14,057 bases of DNA from an uncultured Sphingomonas sp. GTDB taxonomy: Bacteria > Pseudomonadota > Alphaproteobacteria > Sphingomonadales > Sphingomonadaceae. The position numbers were made by a program, and so were the translations under genes. The stretch lies in NCBI GenBank assembly GCA_902806295.1, contig CADCWB010000247.1:1-14057 (forward strand), given 5' to 3'. Every line of letters begins with the position of its first letter. Position 1 is the first letter of the stretch. Under the pieces are notes generated by a model. The model ran no database searches and was not told the origin of the DNA. It saw only the letters and a list, made by a program, of their open reading frames with translations. Below, in pieces: positions 1 to 7,523 of the stretch.

Positions 1-1118
1 CGATACATCTCCGGTGCCTTTTCCAGGCTGGCATGATGCGAGATCATGAAGGTGGTATCGAGCTTGCCGTCGCCGATCAGCTCGAGCAGCGGCTTGGTAT
101 ATTTCTGGACATGGGTCTGGCCAGTTTTCACAGTCAGCCCCTTTTCCATCATCTGGCCGAGCGGGAACTTGTCCGCGAAGCCGCCGTACACGCCTGGGAT
201 CGAGACGCGTCCACCCTTGCGGCAGGCGATAATCGCCTGGCGCAGCGCATGTGGTCTCTCCGTGGCGAGATAAAGATGGGACTTCACGGTGTCGGCGACG
301 TTGTCGATCGCCATGCCGTGGCTTTCCATTCCGACACAGTCGATCACCGCGTCAGGGCCGATGCCACCGGTCATCTCCTTCAACGCCTCCAGCACCTCGA
401 CCTCGCGATAATCGAGGATGTCGGCGCCCATCTGCTTGGCCAGCTTCAAGCGGCTGGGGTAATGATCGATGGCGATCACCCGGTGCGCGCCCATGGCAAA
501 CGCGCTCTGGATCGCGAACAGACCGACCGGCCCGCAGCCCCAGACGGCAACCGTGTCGCCTTCCTCGATGTCGGCATTCTCCGCCGCCATCCAGCCGGTC
601 GGCAGGATGTCGGACAGGAACAGGACCTTGTCGTCCTCCAGCCCGTCGGGGATGACGATCGGACCGACGTCGCTGAACGGCACGCGCAGATATTCAGCCT
701 GGCCGCCGGCATAGCCGCCCGTCAGGTGCGCGTAACCGAACGCCGCACCCATGGCATGACCCATCAGCGTCTCGGACGCGTCGCTGGTCTCGGCCGGATT
801 GCTATTGTCGCAGGCACTGAACTGCTGCTTGTTGCAGAAGAAGCAGCTACCGCAGCTGATGGTGAACGGCACCACCACGCGCTGACCCTTCTTCAGCGTC
901 GATTTGGCGCCGACCTCGACCACCTCGCCCATGTTCTCATGGCCAAGAATGTCGCCGGCCCGCATGCCGGGGATGTAGCCGTCGTACAGGTGAAGGTCCG
1001 ACCCGCAGATCGCGGTCGAGGTGATCTTGATGATCGCGTCGCGTGGATTGACGATCTCGGGATCGGGAACGGTGTCCACGCGGACGTCATGACGTCCGTG
1101 CCAGGTGACTGCTCGCAT
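1..1118 (-). CDS. Zinc-dependent alcohol/formaldehyde dehydrogenase (3' end cut by window edge)
   Basis: Partial gene: about 372 codons are visible and the C-terminus lies beyond the left edge, where the family usually has about 390 residues. It is a medium-chain NAD(P)-dependent dehydrogenase. Seen in the translation: an ICGSDLH motif giving catalytic zinc ligand Cys38, GHE at residues 59-61, four structural-zinc cysteines at 89, 92, 95 and 103 (CGSCFFC), and a Rossmann motif WGCGPVG near residue 190. The nearest family is the glutathione-independent formaldehyde dehydrogenase-like group; the true substrate is unknown. The ATG at 1118 is chosen because AGGAG (1126-1130) sits seven bases upstream. 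That ribosome site overlaps the TAG stop of the SRPBCC gene (TAGGAG), so the two genes are almost certainly co-transcribed and translationally coupled. Control by the EcfG-type promoter at 1937-1961 is inferred. Confidence 0.9.
   Translation of the reverse strand, partial: MRAVTWHGRHDVRVDTVPDPEIVNPRDAIIKITSTAICGSDLHLYDGYIPGMRAGDILGHENMGEVVEVGAKSTLKKGQRVVVPFTISCGSCFFCNKQQFSACDNSNPAETSDASETLMGHAMGAAFGYAHLTGGYAGGQAEYLRVPFSDVGPIVIPDGLEDDKVLFLSDILPTGWMAAENADIEEGDTVAVWGCGPVGLFAIQSAFAMGAHRVIAIDHYPSRLKLAKQMGADILDYREVEVLEALKEMTGGIGPDAVIDCVGMESHGMAIDNVADTVKSHLYLATERPHALRQAIIACRKGGRVSIPGVYGGFADKFPLGQMMEKGLTVKTGQTHVQKYTKPLLELIGDGKLDTTFMISHHASLEKAPEMY
1081..1098. repeat. 18-bp perfect palindrome inside the dehydrogenase 5' coding region
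   Basis: CGGACGTCATGACGTCCG reads identically on both strands. It lies 20-37 bases inside the dehydrogenase gene and encodes residues around 7-13, a segment where the family often has a similar GR.DVRV motif. It could be a protein-binding site or simply a consequence of codon choice. There is no loop, so a stable mRNA hairpin would have to open the centre. Confidence 0.5.
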
Positions 1119-1128
1119 GGGAAAACTC

Positions 1129-1911
1129 CTAAACTCGGGCTTCGGTCGGGCTCTCGGACTTGCGCGCCGAGGGCGAGGCGTTGACGGGGACTTCCCCGGT
1201 TTCCAGTAACTGCTTGAATCGGCGCAGGTCGCGGCGCGCCTGCACGTTCGGCTCGCGCTGCATCACCTTGGCGACCATTCGGCCCACCGCGCCCGCCGGC
1301 GGCGTGTAGCGCAGCAGCAAGCGAACATAGGTCCCGCGCCCCGGAGGCGCATCGGCGAACTCGACTCGGCCTTCCGTCTGGATCTGGCTGTCGGGCTCGC
1401 TCACCCAAGCGATGGTTTCGCCCGGATGGTCTTCGACAATGCGGGTGACGAGTTCAACCGTTGCCCCCATCGGCGCTTCGATCGTCCACTTGGATCGTTT
1501 GTCGTCCAATCGAACGATCTCGCGGACGTTGTCCATGAATTCGGGAAAGCGGGTGAAGTCGCGCCAGCGCTCGTATAGCTCCTGCTTTGGCTTGTTCACC
1601 GTCACGGTCCGGCCGACCAGCGCCCGGCCGTTCTCCGTATTGCGAGCCCTCTCCAGCGCCTTGCCGCGCAGCACATGGTCGGGCGCGTCGCTCAGCAGCG
1701 GGCCGTCGCCGAGCTCATCCTCGCGCGACTTGGCGAAGAACAAGGCGGCCGCACCAGCGGTGGCGGCGGCGAGACCAAGGCCGATCAGCGCACGGCTGGT
1801 GCCACTGCCACTATTCTTCGCCTGCTTGGTGGCCCGCCGATTACGGCGAACGACTTCTTTCTCGACATCCTCATGATGAGACTGCGGTTGATCGTGGATC
1901 TCATGGGGCAT
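1129..1911 (-). CDS. Membrane-anchored SRPBCC (cyclase/dehydrase-like) protein
   Basis: 260-residue protein of unknown exact role. Residues 1-40 are highly charged and rich in Arg/Lys/Glu/His. Residues 41-60 form one Ala/Gly/Leu-rich membrane-spanning segment (ALIGLGLAAATAGAAALFFA). Residues about 98-237 resemble the START/Bet v1-like polyketide cyclase/dehydrase fold, with the typical opening in which a Val/Thr-rich strand precedes ELYERWRDFTRFPEFM (111-126). The tail is polar and Ser/Pro-rich. The start at 1911 is preferred over an upstream in-frame ATG at 1956 because AGGAG lies seven bases before it, and the EcfG-type promoter (1937-1961) would place the longer start upstream of or at the promoter. 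It is coupled to the downstream dehydrogenase gene. Proteins of this kind often occur in alphaproteobacterial stress gene sets; a lipid- or ligand-binding role at the inner membrane is inference. Confidence 0.88.
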   Translation of the reverse strand: MPHEIHDQPQSHHEDVEKEVVRRNRRATKQAKNSGSGTSRALIGLGLAAATAGAAALFFAKSREDELGDGPLLSDAPDHVLRGKALERARNTENGRALVGRTVTVNKPKQELYERWRDFTRFPEFMDNVREIVRLDDKRSKWTIEAPMGATVELVTRIVEDHPGETIAWVSEPDSQIQTEGRVEFADAPPGRGTYVRLLLRYTPPAGAVGRMVAKVMQREPNVQARRDLRRFKQLLETGEVPVNASPSARKSESPTEARV

Positions 1912-1936
1912 GGACAGGCTCCTGTTCTGCCCGTCC

Positions 1937-1961
1937 AACGGACTCGCAAGATGCACGTTCC
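1937..1961 (-). promoter_or_regulatory. EcfG-type general stress response promoter
   Basis: On the minus strand the sequence reads GGAAC (1957-1961), a 16-base spacer, then CGTT (1937-1940). This matches the known alphaproteobacterial EcfG consensus GGAAC-N16/17-CGTT exactly. It lies between the stop codon of the E2 gene (1967) and the SRPBCC start (1911). Transcription would begin about 1930, giving a leader of about 20 bases that contains the AGGAG site. It therefore separates a stress unit from the catabolic operon upstream. Confidence 0.8.
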
Positions 1962-1966
1962 GGTCG

Positions 1967-3184
1967 TTACGCCTGTGTTGCCGACCACCCTTCGATCAGT
2001 TCGACGAAACGCGACAGCCACGCGTTGGTTTGGTGCCCATCGACAACCCGATGATCGATGGTCAGCGTGACATAGGCCATCGGCCGAATGGCAATGACGT
2101 CCTGACCGTCGACCTCGCGCACCACAACCCGCTTCTGCAGCTTGCCCACGCCGAGTATGGCCGCCTGCCCCTGATGCAGGATGATCGGAGCGGCGAGCAG
2201 CGAGCCTGACACACCGTGGTTGGAGATGGTGAAGCTGCCGCCCGCCACGTCCGCGCGCTCCAGCCTGCCCTCCCGCGCACGGCGCGTAAGGTCGTCGAGC
2301 CGGCCGCCGATCTCCTCTAGCCCGAGCGCGCCGGCGTTCTTGACCACGGGCACGACGAGACCCTTCTCACCCAGCGCCGTGCCAACGCCGATATCGATGG
2401 TCGACGACACGGAGATACGATCCTCCAGCCATCTGCCGTTGATCGCCGGCGCGACCGCCATCGCCTCCGCCGCGGCTTTGACCAGGTAAGCAGTGTAGCT
2501 GAGCCTGATGCCTCGCTCGGCCATGGCCTTCTTGTGGGCAGCGATGGCGGTAAAGTCCGCTTCGAACAGCGCAGTGACGTGCGGCGCGTCGGTGACCGCG
2601 CGAACCATGTTCTCGGCGATGGAGCGCCGCATTCGATCGTGCGGGATGTCGGAGGCGCTGAACGGCTCCGCGACACGCGGTTGGGCGATCTGCTTTTCGC
2701 CGCCGTCGACATGGCTGACCGTGGCGAGCTCGACGGCGCGGTCGACATCCTCGCGCGTGATCCGCCCGTCGCGACCGCTGCCCTTGATGCGGGCGGGGTC
2801 GATGCCGTGCTGCTGGAGAGCGCGACGAACGGAGGGCGAGAGGCGGGTTTCCTGCTCGCCGAACCCCGACGACAGCGGGGGTCCAGCCGTTGATTGTTCT
2901 AGTGTCACCGGCGGCTGGGCCCCGGCATTCGCCAAGGTGCTTGTTGCACCTCCTGCCGAGATCCGCCCCAAGACCGCCCCAGGCACCGCCTCCGCATCGG
3001 TTCCAAGCAAGATCTCGCTCAGCACGCCCGATGCCGGCGCCGGCACTTCCTGCGTGACCTTGTCGGTCTCGAGCTCGACCAGCGGGTCGTTCTCCGCCAC
3101 TGTATCGCCGACCTGCCTAAGCCAGGCGCGCACGACGGCCTTGGTGCCTTCCTGCTCATCGGGCACGCAAACGTCGACCGCCAT
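1967..3184 (-). CDS. 2-oxoacid dehydrogenase E2 (dihydrolipoamide acyltransferase)
   Basis: 405-residue E2 core subunit that accepts an acyl group from E1 on a swinging lipoyl arm and passes it to CoA. Seen in order: one lipoyl domain (about 1-76) with lipoylation motif ETDKV, Lys42; an Ala/Pro/Ser linker (about 77-112); a peripheral-subunit-binding domain (about 114-150, LSPSVRRAL...GRITREDV); a second linker; and a catalytic domain (about 176-405) ending in DHRVVDG with His378 and Asp382 as the expected catalytic pair. Its ATG directly abuts the TAG stop of the fused E1, with no spacer, so expression is coupled. Substrate cannot be read from the sequence. Branched-chain 2-oxoacids are the default family guess, but position behind paaABCE and an aromatic-type aminotransferase suggests phenylpyruvate. 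Part of the first linker is encoded by REP-like sequence. No E3 gene is present. Confidence 0.9.
   Translation of the reverse strand: MAVDVCVPDEQEGTKAVVRAWLRQVGDTVAENDPLVELETDKVTQEVPAPASGVLSEILLGTDAEAVPGAVLGRISAGGATSTLANAGAQPPVTLEQSTAGPPLSSGFGEQETRLSPSVRRALQQHGIDPARIKGSGRDGRITREDVDRAVELATVSHVDGGEKQIAQPRVAEPFSASDIPHDRMRRSIAENMVRAVTDAPHVTALFEADFTAIAAHKKAMAERGIRLSYTAYLVKAAAEAMAVAPAINGRWLEDRISVSSTIDIGVGTALGEKGLVVPVVKNAGALGLEEIGGRLDDLTRRAREGRLERADVAGGSFTISNHGVSGSLLAAPIILHQGQAAILGVGKLQKRVVVREVDGQDVIAIRPMAYVTLTIDHRVVDGHQTNAWLSRFVELIEGWSATQA
2864..2939. repeat. REP-like palindromic sequence within the E2 linker coding region
   Basis: Two short palindromic units sit inside the E2 gene: CCCCG-ACGACAG-CGGGG (2864-2880), followed by GTCCAGCC, and a degenerate arm CCGGCATTCGCCAAGGTG (2922-2939). 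The second matches 15 of 18 bases of CCGGCCTTCGCCGGGGTG in the paaA-paaB spacer (8643-8660). Both resemble the REP-like elements scattered through sphingomonad genomes; that comparison is from memory. The region encodes residues about 82-107, entirely in the disordered linker between the lipoyl and E3-binding domains, where an in-frame insertion would be tolerated. Confidence 0.45.
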
Positions 3185-5236
3185 CTAGAACCCCACCAAC
3201 CGGTCGATCTCCGCCCGTATCCGAGCGACACTCGGCACCGCAGCCTCCAGCAGAGACGGATGATGCGGTGAGGGGATGTCCGGCATGGTCACGCGCGCAA
3301 CCGGGGCGTCAAGGTCAAGGAACGCCTCGTCGGCAACAACTGCGGCGATCTCCGCGCCAAAGCCGCCGGTGCGCAGATCCTCGTGCACGATCAGGCAGCG
3401 ACGAGTGCGCCGTACACTGTCCAGCACCGCCTCGCGATCCCACGGCATCAGCGTGCGCAAATCGATCACATCGGCGCCGACGCCCTCCGCGGCAGCCTCA
3501 CAGCGCGTGACCATGGCGCCCCAGGTGACGATGGTAAGCCGGTCTCCTTCACGGGTCTTCTTCGCCTGACCGAACGGCAGCACATAGTCGCCGCCCGGCC
3601 ACGGTCGCCGCGCCCAGCTGTCGTCCAGCATCGCCCGATGCTCGAAGAAAAGCACCGGGTCATTGCCGCGTAGCGCTCCGCGCAGCAGCCCGACCGCGTC
3701 CTCCGCGTTGGATGGCACCGCCACCTTCCAACCCGGATTGTGGACGAACTGCACCTCGTTGGTCTGGCTGTGCCACGGATCGCCGCACTTGAAGAAGCCG
3801 CCCGGCACGCGCAGCACCATCGGCGCGGCGAAGCGATTGGCGGTGCGCCAGCGCATGGTACCGCAATCGTTGATCTGCTCGGTGGCGGGCTCGGCATATT
3901 TGCGGAACTGAATTTCCGGCACAGGCATCAGTCCCGCCAGCGCCATACCGACCGCCCGGCCCACGATCCCCTCCTCATTGAGGCTGGTGTCGAACACGCG
4001 GTCATGCCCGAACTTGTCCTGCAGCCCCAGCGTCACCGCATGCACCCCGCCCTTGGGTCCGACGTCCTCGCCAAACACCAGCAGCTTGGGATTGCGCTCC
4101 AGCTCTTGTTCGAGCACGCGGCGGATTGCCGTCACCATGTTGATGCGTTGACCCTCTGGACGCGGCGTGTCCGTGGTGGGCAGGTCCAGGCCCGCACGGC
4201 CGCCAACCTCGGAATGCTGGCCCGAGAAGAAGACGTTGTTCGCGACCTCTTCGACCGGCAGCACGGGGCGGCCTTCCGCTTCGTCGCGAGCCCGGGCGAC
4301 ATCCCACTCGACCTTGCTCGCCAGGTCGGCCCAATCGCCTTCGCCAATCTGTCGTTCCGCGCAATGCGCCTTGAGCTTGGGCAGCGGATCGCGGGCCCAT
4401 TCGGCCGCGATAAGCTCGTCCGACTTGTAGGTCTGCGTATCCTGGAAGCTGTGACCCTCCAGCCGCGGAACGGTCAGCCGCAGCAGCGCCGGTCCCTTGC
4501 GGGTCCGGACATGCGCAACCGCCGCGTCGATCAGGCGCGCGGCCTCATGCGGGTTCGTCCCGTCGCCATTGAAGATGGTCAGCCCGGTGAAGCTTGCCAG
4601 GTTCGCCGCAATGTCCTGCCCCGGCGTTTGGTAGGTCGAGGGCACGGAGATGCCGTAGCCATTATCCTCGACATAGAAGAGCAATGGCAGCGCTTGCGTC
4701 GTGGCGATGGTCAACGCCGACCAGAAGCCGCCGGTCGCACAGCTCGCATCGCCGCCGAGCACCAACGCGATCGCGCCGGCCGGCCCTTCCTTGAGCACTT
4801 CCGCCTTGTACTGGATCGCCTGCGCCCAGCCGACCGCCGGCGTATATTGGGCCCCTACCCCGCCACTCATCGGCAGGGCATGCGCTCCGCCCGGATTGGG
4901 ATAATTGAACACCACGCCGATGTCGCGACCGCCCGAGTAGCCACCTGCCCGGCCCATTCCCGAGCCAAGCGCATCGGCGAGCGGCACCCCGAGTGCCAGC
5001 AGCAGCGGCCGTGACCGATAATAGCCGCAGGCCGCATCGCCATCACGCAGCTTCAGCCCCAGCAGCACCTGCGCCATGTCGTGGCCGCGGGCGCTGAACT
5101 GGTAAAGCACCTGCTTGGCCGGAACGAGCTCCTCTTCCTCGATCCGGTCCAGCTCCCGGCTGGTCAGCACCAGCCGGGCCACCTCACGCCAATCGGTTTC
5201 CGTGGTGAACTGAGGATCAGCCTCAGCCATGCGCAT
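3185..5236 (-). CDS. Fused alpha-beta 2-oxoacid dehydrogenase E1 (thiamine diphosphate-dependent)
   Basis: 683-residue E1 carrying both subunits in one chain; in most E1 enzymes of this class alpha (about 320-400 residues) and beta (about 330) are separate. The alpha-like half (about 1-330) has the thiamine diphosphate motif as GDA (162-164), then 26 residues, then DN (191-192), plus the GHS loop at 261-263. The beta-like half (about 360-683) opens with FGEDVG (388-393), carries DTSLNEEGIVG (416-426) and PEIQF, and ends in a transketolase C-domain (VHEDLRTGGFG). It decarboxylates a 2-oxoacid and loads the acyl group on E2. The start overlaps the aminotransferase stop; Met1 (5236) or Met3 (5230) are both possible and neither has a strong ribosome site. 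E2 starts on the base after its stop. Operon context suggests phenylpyruvate as substrate; branched-chain 2-oxoacids remain the alternative. Confidence 0.9.
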   Translation of the reverse strand: MRMAEADPQFTTETDWREVARLVLTSRELDRIEEEELVPAKQVLYQFSARGHDMAQVLLGLKLRDGDAACGYYRSRPLLLALGVPLADALGSGMGRAGGYSGGRDIGVVFNYPNPGGAHALPMSGGVGAQYTPAVGWAQAIQYKAEVLKEGPAGAIALVLGGDASCATGGFWSALTIATTQALPLLFYVEDNGYGISVPSTYQTPGQDIAANLASFTGLTIFNGDGTNPHEAARLIDAAVAHVRTRKGPALLRLTVPRLEGHSFQDTQTYKSDELIAAEWARDPLPKLKAHCAERQIGEGDWADLASKVEWDVARARDEAEGRPVLPVEEVANNVFFSGQHSEVGGRAGLDLPTTDTPRPEGQRINMVTAIRRVLEQELERNPKLLVFGEDVGPKGGVHAVTLGLQDKFGHDRVFDTSLNEEGIVGRAVGMALAGLMPVPEIQFRKYAEPATEQINDCGTMRWRTANRFAAPMVLRVPGGFFKCGDPWHSQTNEVQFVHNPGWKVAVPSNAEDAVGLLRGALRGNDPVLFFEHRAMLDDSWARRPWPGGDYVLPFGQAKKTREGDRLTIVTWGAMVTRCEAAAEGVGADVIDLRTLMPWDREAVLDSVRRTRRCLIVHEDLRTGGFGAEIAAVVADEAFLDLDAPVARVTMPDIPSPHHPSLLEAAVPSVARIRAEIDRLVGF

Positions 5237-6431
5237 CCGGTCCGTTCAGGGCTTCCTTCACCGCGGCGCAAAACCGGTCGATGCCATCGTCGGCGATCCC
5301 AACCACATTGATGCGCCCGCTGTCCGCCATGTAGATCGCGTGCTTTTCACGCAGGGAGACGACCTGTTCCTTGCTGAGCGGCAGCATGGAGAACATGCCA
5401 TATTGGTCCGCGACAAAGGCCAAGCGCTCATCCGAGGCAGCGATCCGCTCGCGCACCGCGGCGATGCGCAGTCGCATACCGTCGAGCTCTGCCTTCCAAT
5501 CGGCGGTCAGAGTGTCGTCTTCCAGCACCAAGCGAACCGCCGCCGCACCATGATCCGGCGGCATCGACCATGCTTCGCGGGCCAGTTGCAACAGATGCGC
5601 CATGGCGGTCGCCGTCGCTTCCTTGCTGCGCGTCTTCACGAACAGGCAGCCGACCCGGTCGCGATAGACGCCGAAATTCTTGTCGCAACTTTGCGCGACC
5701 AGCGCCTCGTCGCTGGCGTCGAGCACCCGGCGAAGGCCATAAGCATCCTCCTCCAGACCGCGCCCAAGCCCCTGGTAAGCGATGTCGATCAGCGGCAGCA
5801 GTCCACGCGACGCGATCACCTCCGCCACCCGGTCCCACTCGTCCGGGCCCAGGTCCGCCCCGGTCGGGTTGTGGCAACAGCCATGCAGCAGCACGACGTC
5901 GCCCGGCCGGGCTTCGTCCAGCTTGGCCAGCAGCGCATCGATTCGAACCGAGCCTGTGCCCCGGTCGAGGTGCGGATATTCGACAATCTCCAGCCCCGCG
6001 CCACGGATCATGGGTGGGTGATTGGGCCAGGTCGGAACCCCCGCGAACACTCGCGCCTGCGGATTGGCGGTCCGGACCAGCTGCATGGCCAGGTAGATCG
6101 CACCGCAGCCACCCGGCGTCTGCAACCCCGTGATCCGCTCATCGCTCGCATGGGGGCCGAGCAGGATCGGCTTCAACAGCTCGGGAAAGACTTTGTCGCC
6201 AGCCCCGCCCAGATAGGCCTTGCTGCTCTGCGCTTCCCACAAGCGGCGCTCGGCCTCCTTCAGCGCCCGCATGACGGGAGTGCGTCCAAGCCCGTCGCGG
6301 TACACGCCGACGCCGACATCGATCTTCTCGGGCCGGCTGTCCGCGTTCGCCAGTGCAATCAGGGCCAGCAGCGAGTCGCTGGTGACCGGCTCAAGCTCGG
6401 AAAGCCCCTTGGGCGCTGTGGTGGTCAGCAT
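5223..6431 (-). CDS. Aromatic amino acid/aspartate aminotransferase (class I, AspC/TyrB type)
   Basis: 402-residue PLP-dependent fold-type I aminotransferase, a normal length for the AspC/TyrB family. Seen: HNPTG (187-191), DIAYQG (216-221), the PLP lysine in SCDKNFG (Lys251), SMPPDHG (289-295) after Arg285, which aligns with the switchable side-chain arginine of the family (Arg292 in the aspartate aminotransferase scheme), and SGRIN with the carboxylate-binding Arg373. Such enzymes act on aromatic amino acids and aspartate or glutamate. In this operon, downstream of paaE and overlapping E1, conversion of phenylalanine to phenylpyruvate is the most sensible job; tyrosine and aspartate activity cannot be excluded. 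An 18-base gap separates it from paaE, and its TGA lies inside the first codons of E1. No tyrB symbol is assigned because specificity is inferred. Confidence 0.88.
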   Translation of the reverse strand: MLTTTAPKGLSELEPVTSDSLLALIALANADSRPEKIDVGVGVYRDGLGRTPVMRALKEAERRLWEAQSSKAYLGGAGDKVFPELLKPILLGPHASDERITGLQTPGGCGAIYLAMQLVRTANPQARVFAGVPTWPNHPPMIRGAGLEIVEYPHLDRGTGSVRIDALLAKLDEARPGDVVLLHGCCHNPTGADLGPDEWDRVAEVIASRGLLPLIDIAYQGLGRGLEEDAYGLRRVLDASDEALVAQSCDKNFGVYRDRVGCLFVKTRSKEATATAMAHLLQLAREAWSMPPDHGAAAVRLVLEDDTLTADWKAELDGMRLRIAAVRERIAASDERLAFVADQYGMFSMLPLSKEQVVSLREKHAIYMADSGRINVVGIADDGIDRFCAAVKEALNGPDAHG

Positions 6432-6449
6432 GGCCCGGCTCTAGCGCGA

Positions 6450-7523
6450 CTAGGCGTCGTAATCCACCGCCACGCCTGCGCCCTTCGGCACGGACTGGCA
6501 GGTCAGCACATAGCCAGCGGCGATCTCCTCATCGGTCAGGCCGTAGCGCGCCGCCATGCTCACCTCCCCGGCAACGACCCGCGCCCGGCAGGTGGCGCAC
6601 ACGCCAGCCTTGCAGGCGAACGGCGCCGGCAGTCCGCTGGAACGGGCGGCATCGAGGATGTTCGATCCGTCGAACGAGACCTTGCGAGTGCGGCCATCGA
6701 TCGTGACGCTAATCTGCAACCCGGCGGCCTGGGTCTGAAGCTCCGCCATCTCCGCCGCCAGCGCCGCCGAGGGCCGGCCAGCTGTGAAGCGCTCGATGTG
6801 AATGCGGTCGTGCGCCACGCCGCGTTCAATCAGTGCCGCCTCGGCCGAATCCATCATTGGACCCGGTCCGCAGATGAACCAGGCATCGACCTCTGCCGGC
6901 TCGGGAACGAAGGCGGCGATCGCCTCCTCGCAGGTCTCTCGATCTAACATGCCGTTGAGCAGATCGACGTCGCCCTCCTCGTCCGAGAGGAAGTGGAACA
7001 GCTCGAAGCGCTCGAGATAACGATCCTTCAGCGCCGCCAACTGCTCCAGGAAGATAATCGAACTCGCATCCCGGTTGCCATAGAACAGAGTGAACCGGCT
7101 TTCCGGTTCGGCCTTCAGCGCCGTCCGCACCAGCGACATGATCGGCGTGATCCCCGACCCGCCCGCAAAGCCCACATAGCGCCCTGCTCTCGCGGGATCG
7201 AACTCAGCCGTGAAGCTGCCATGCGGGGGCATCACGTCCAGCCGGTCGCCGGGCTTTAACTCGCGCGCGACCCAGTTCGAGAAGGCACCGCCCGCGATCT
7301 GCTTAACCGTGACCTTCAGCTGGCGGTCGTCCGGCGCGGTGCACAGCGAATAATTCCGTCGCACTTCTTCGCCGCCAATCTCCGTCCTAAGCGTCATGTG
7401 CTGGCCCGCTCGGAAGCGGAACAACGCCTCAAGCTCCGGCGGAACCGAGAAGCGGATGGACCGAGCCTCGTCGGTCTCCGCGATTACCTCCGCCACCTCC
7501 AAGGAATGGAAGTCCTTGGTCAC
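6450..7523 (-). CDS. paaE: Phenylacetyl-CoA 1,2-epoxidase reductase subunit PaaE
   Basis: 357-residue reductase that passes electrons from NADPH via FAD and a [2Fe-2S] cluster to the PaaA diiron centre. Domain order: FAD-binding beta-barrel with RRNYSLC (about 55-61), NAD(P)-binding domain with GGSGITP (121-127) and CGPGPMM (about 218-224), then a C-terminal plant-type ferredoxin domain with cysteines at about 304, 309, 312 (CKAGVCATC) and 342. This order and length match PaaE. The start is a GTG at 7523, whose GTGA overlaps the paaC stop by four bases; a TTG at 7526 is the only longer alternative and there is no internal ATG near the start. The gene normally in between, paaD, is missing. An 18-base gap leads to the aminotransferase gene. 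Confidence 0.93.
   Translation of the reverse strand: MTKDFHSLEVAEVIAETDEARSIRFSVPPELEALFRFRAGQHMTLRTEIGGEEVRRNYSLCTAPDDRQLKVTVKQIAGGAFSNWVARELKPGDRLDVMPPHGSFTAEFDPARAGRYVGFAGGSGITPIMSLVRTALKAEPESRFTLFYGNRDASSIIFLEQLAALKDRYLERFELFHFLSDEEGDVDLLNGMLDRETCEEAIAAFVPEPAEVDAWFICGPGPMMDSAEAALIERGVAHDRIHIERFTAGRPSAALAAEMAELQTQAAGLQISVTIDGRTRKVSFDGSNILDAARSSGLPAPFACKAGVCATCRARVVAGEVSMAARYGLTDEEIAAGYVLTCQSVPKGAGVAVDYDA

Noticed and set aside
5229..6947. Long plus-strand open frame (572 codons) opposite the aminotransferase and paaE
   Set aside because: It is antisense to two clearly recognised genes, has no recognisable domain, and is the kind of open antisense frame high GC content produces. The same holds for plus-strand frames at 33-1184 and 3740-5014.
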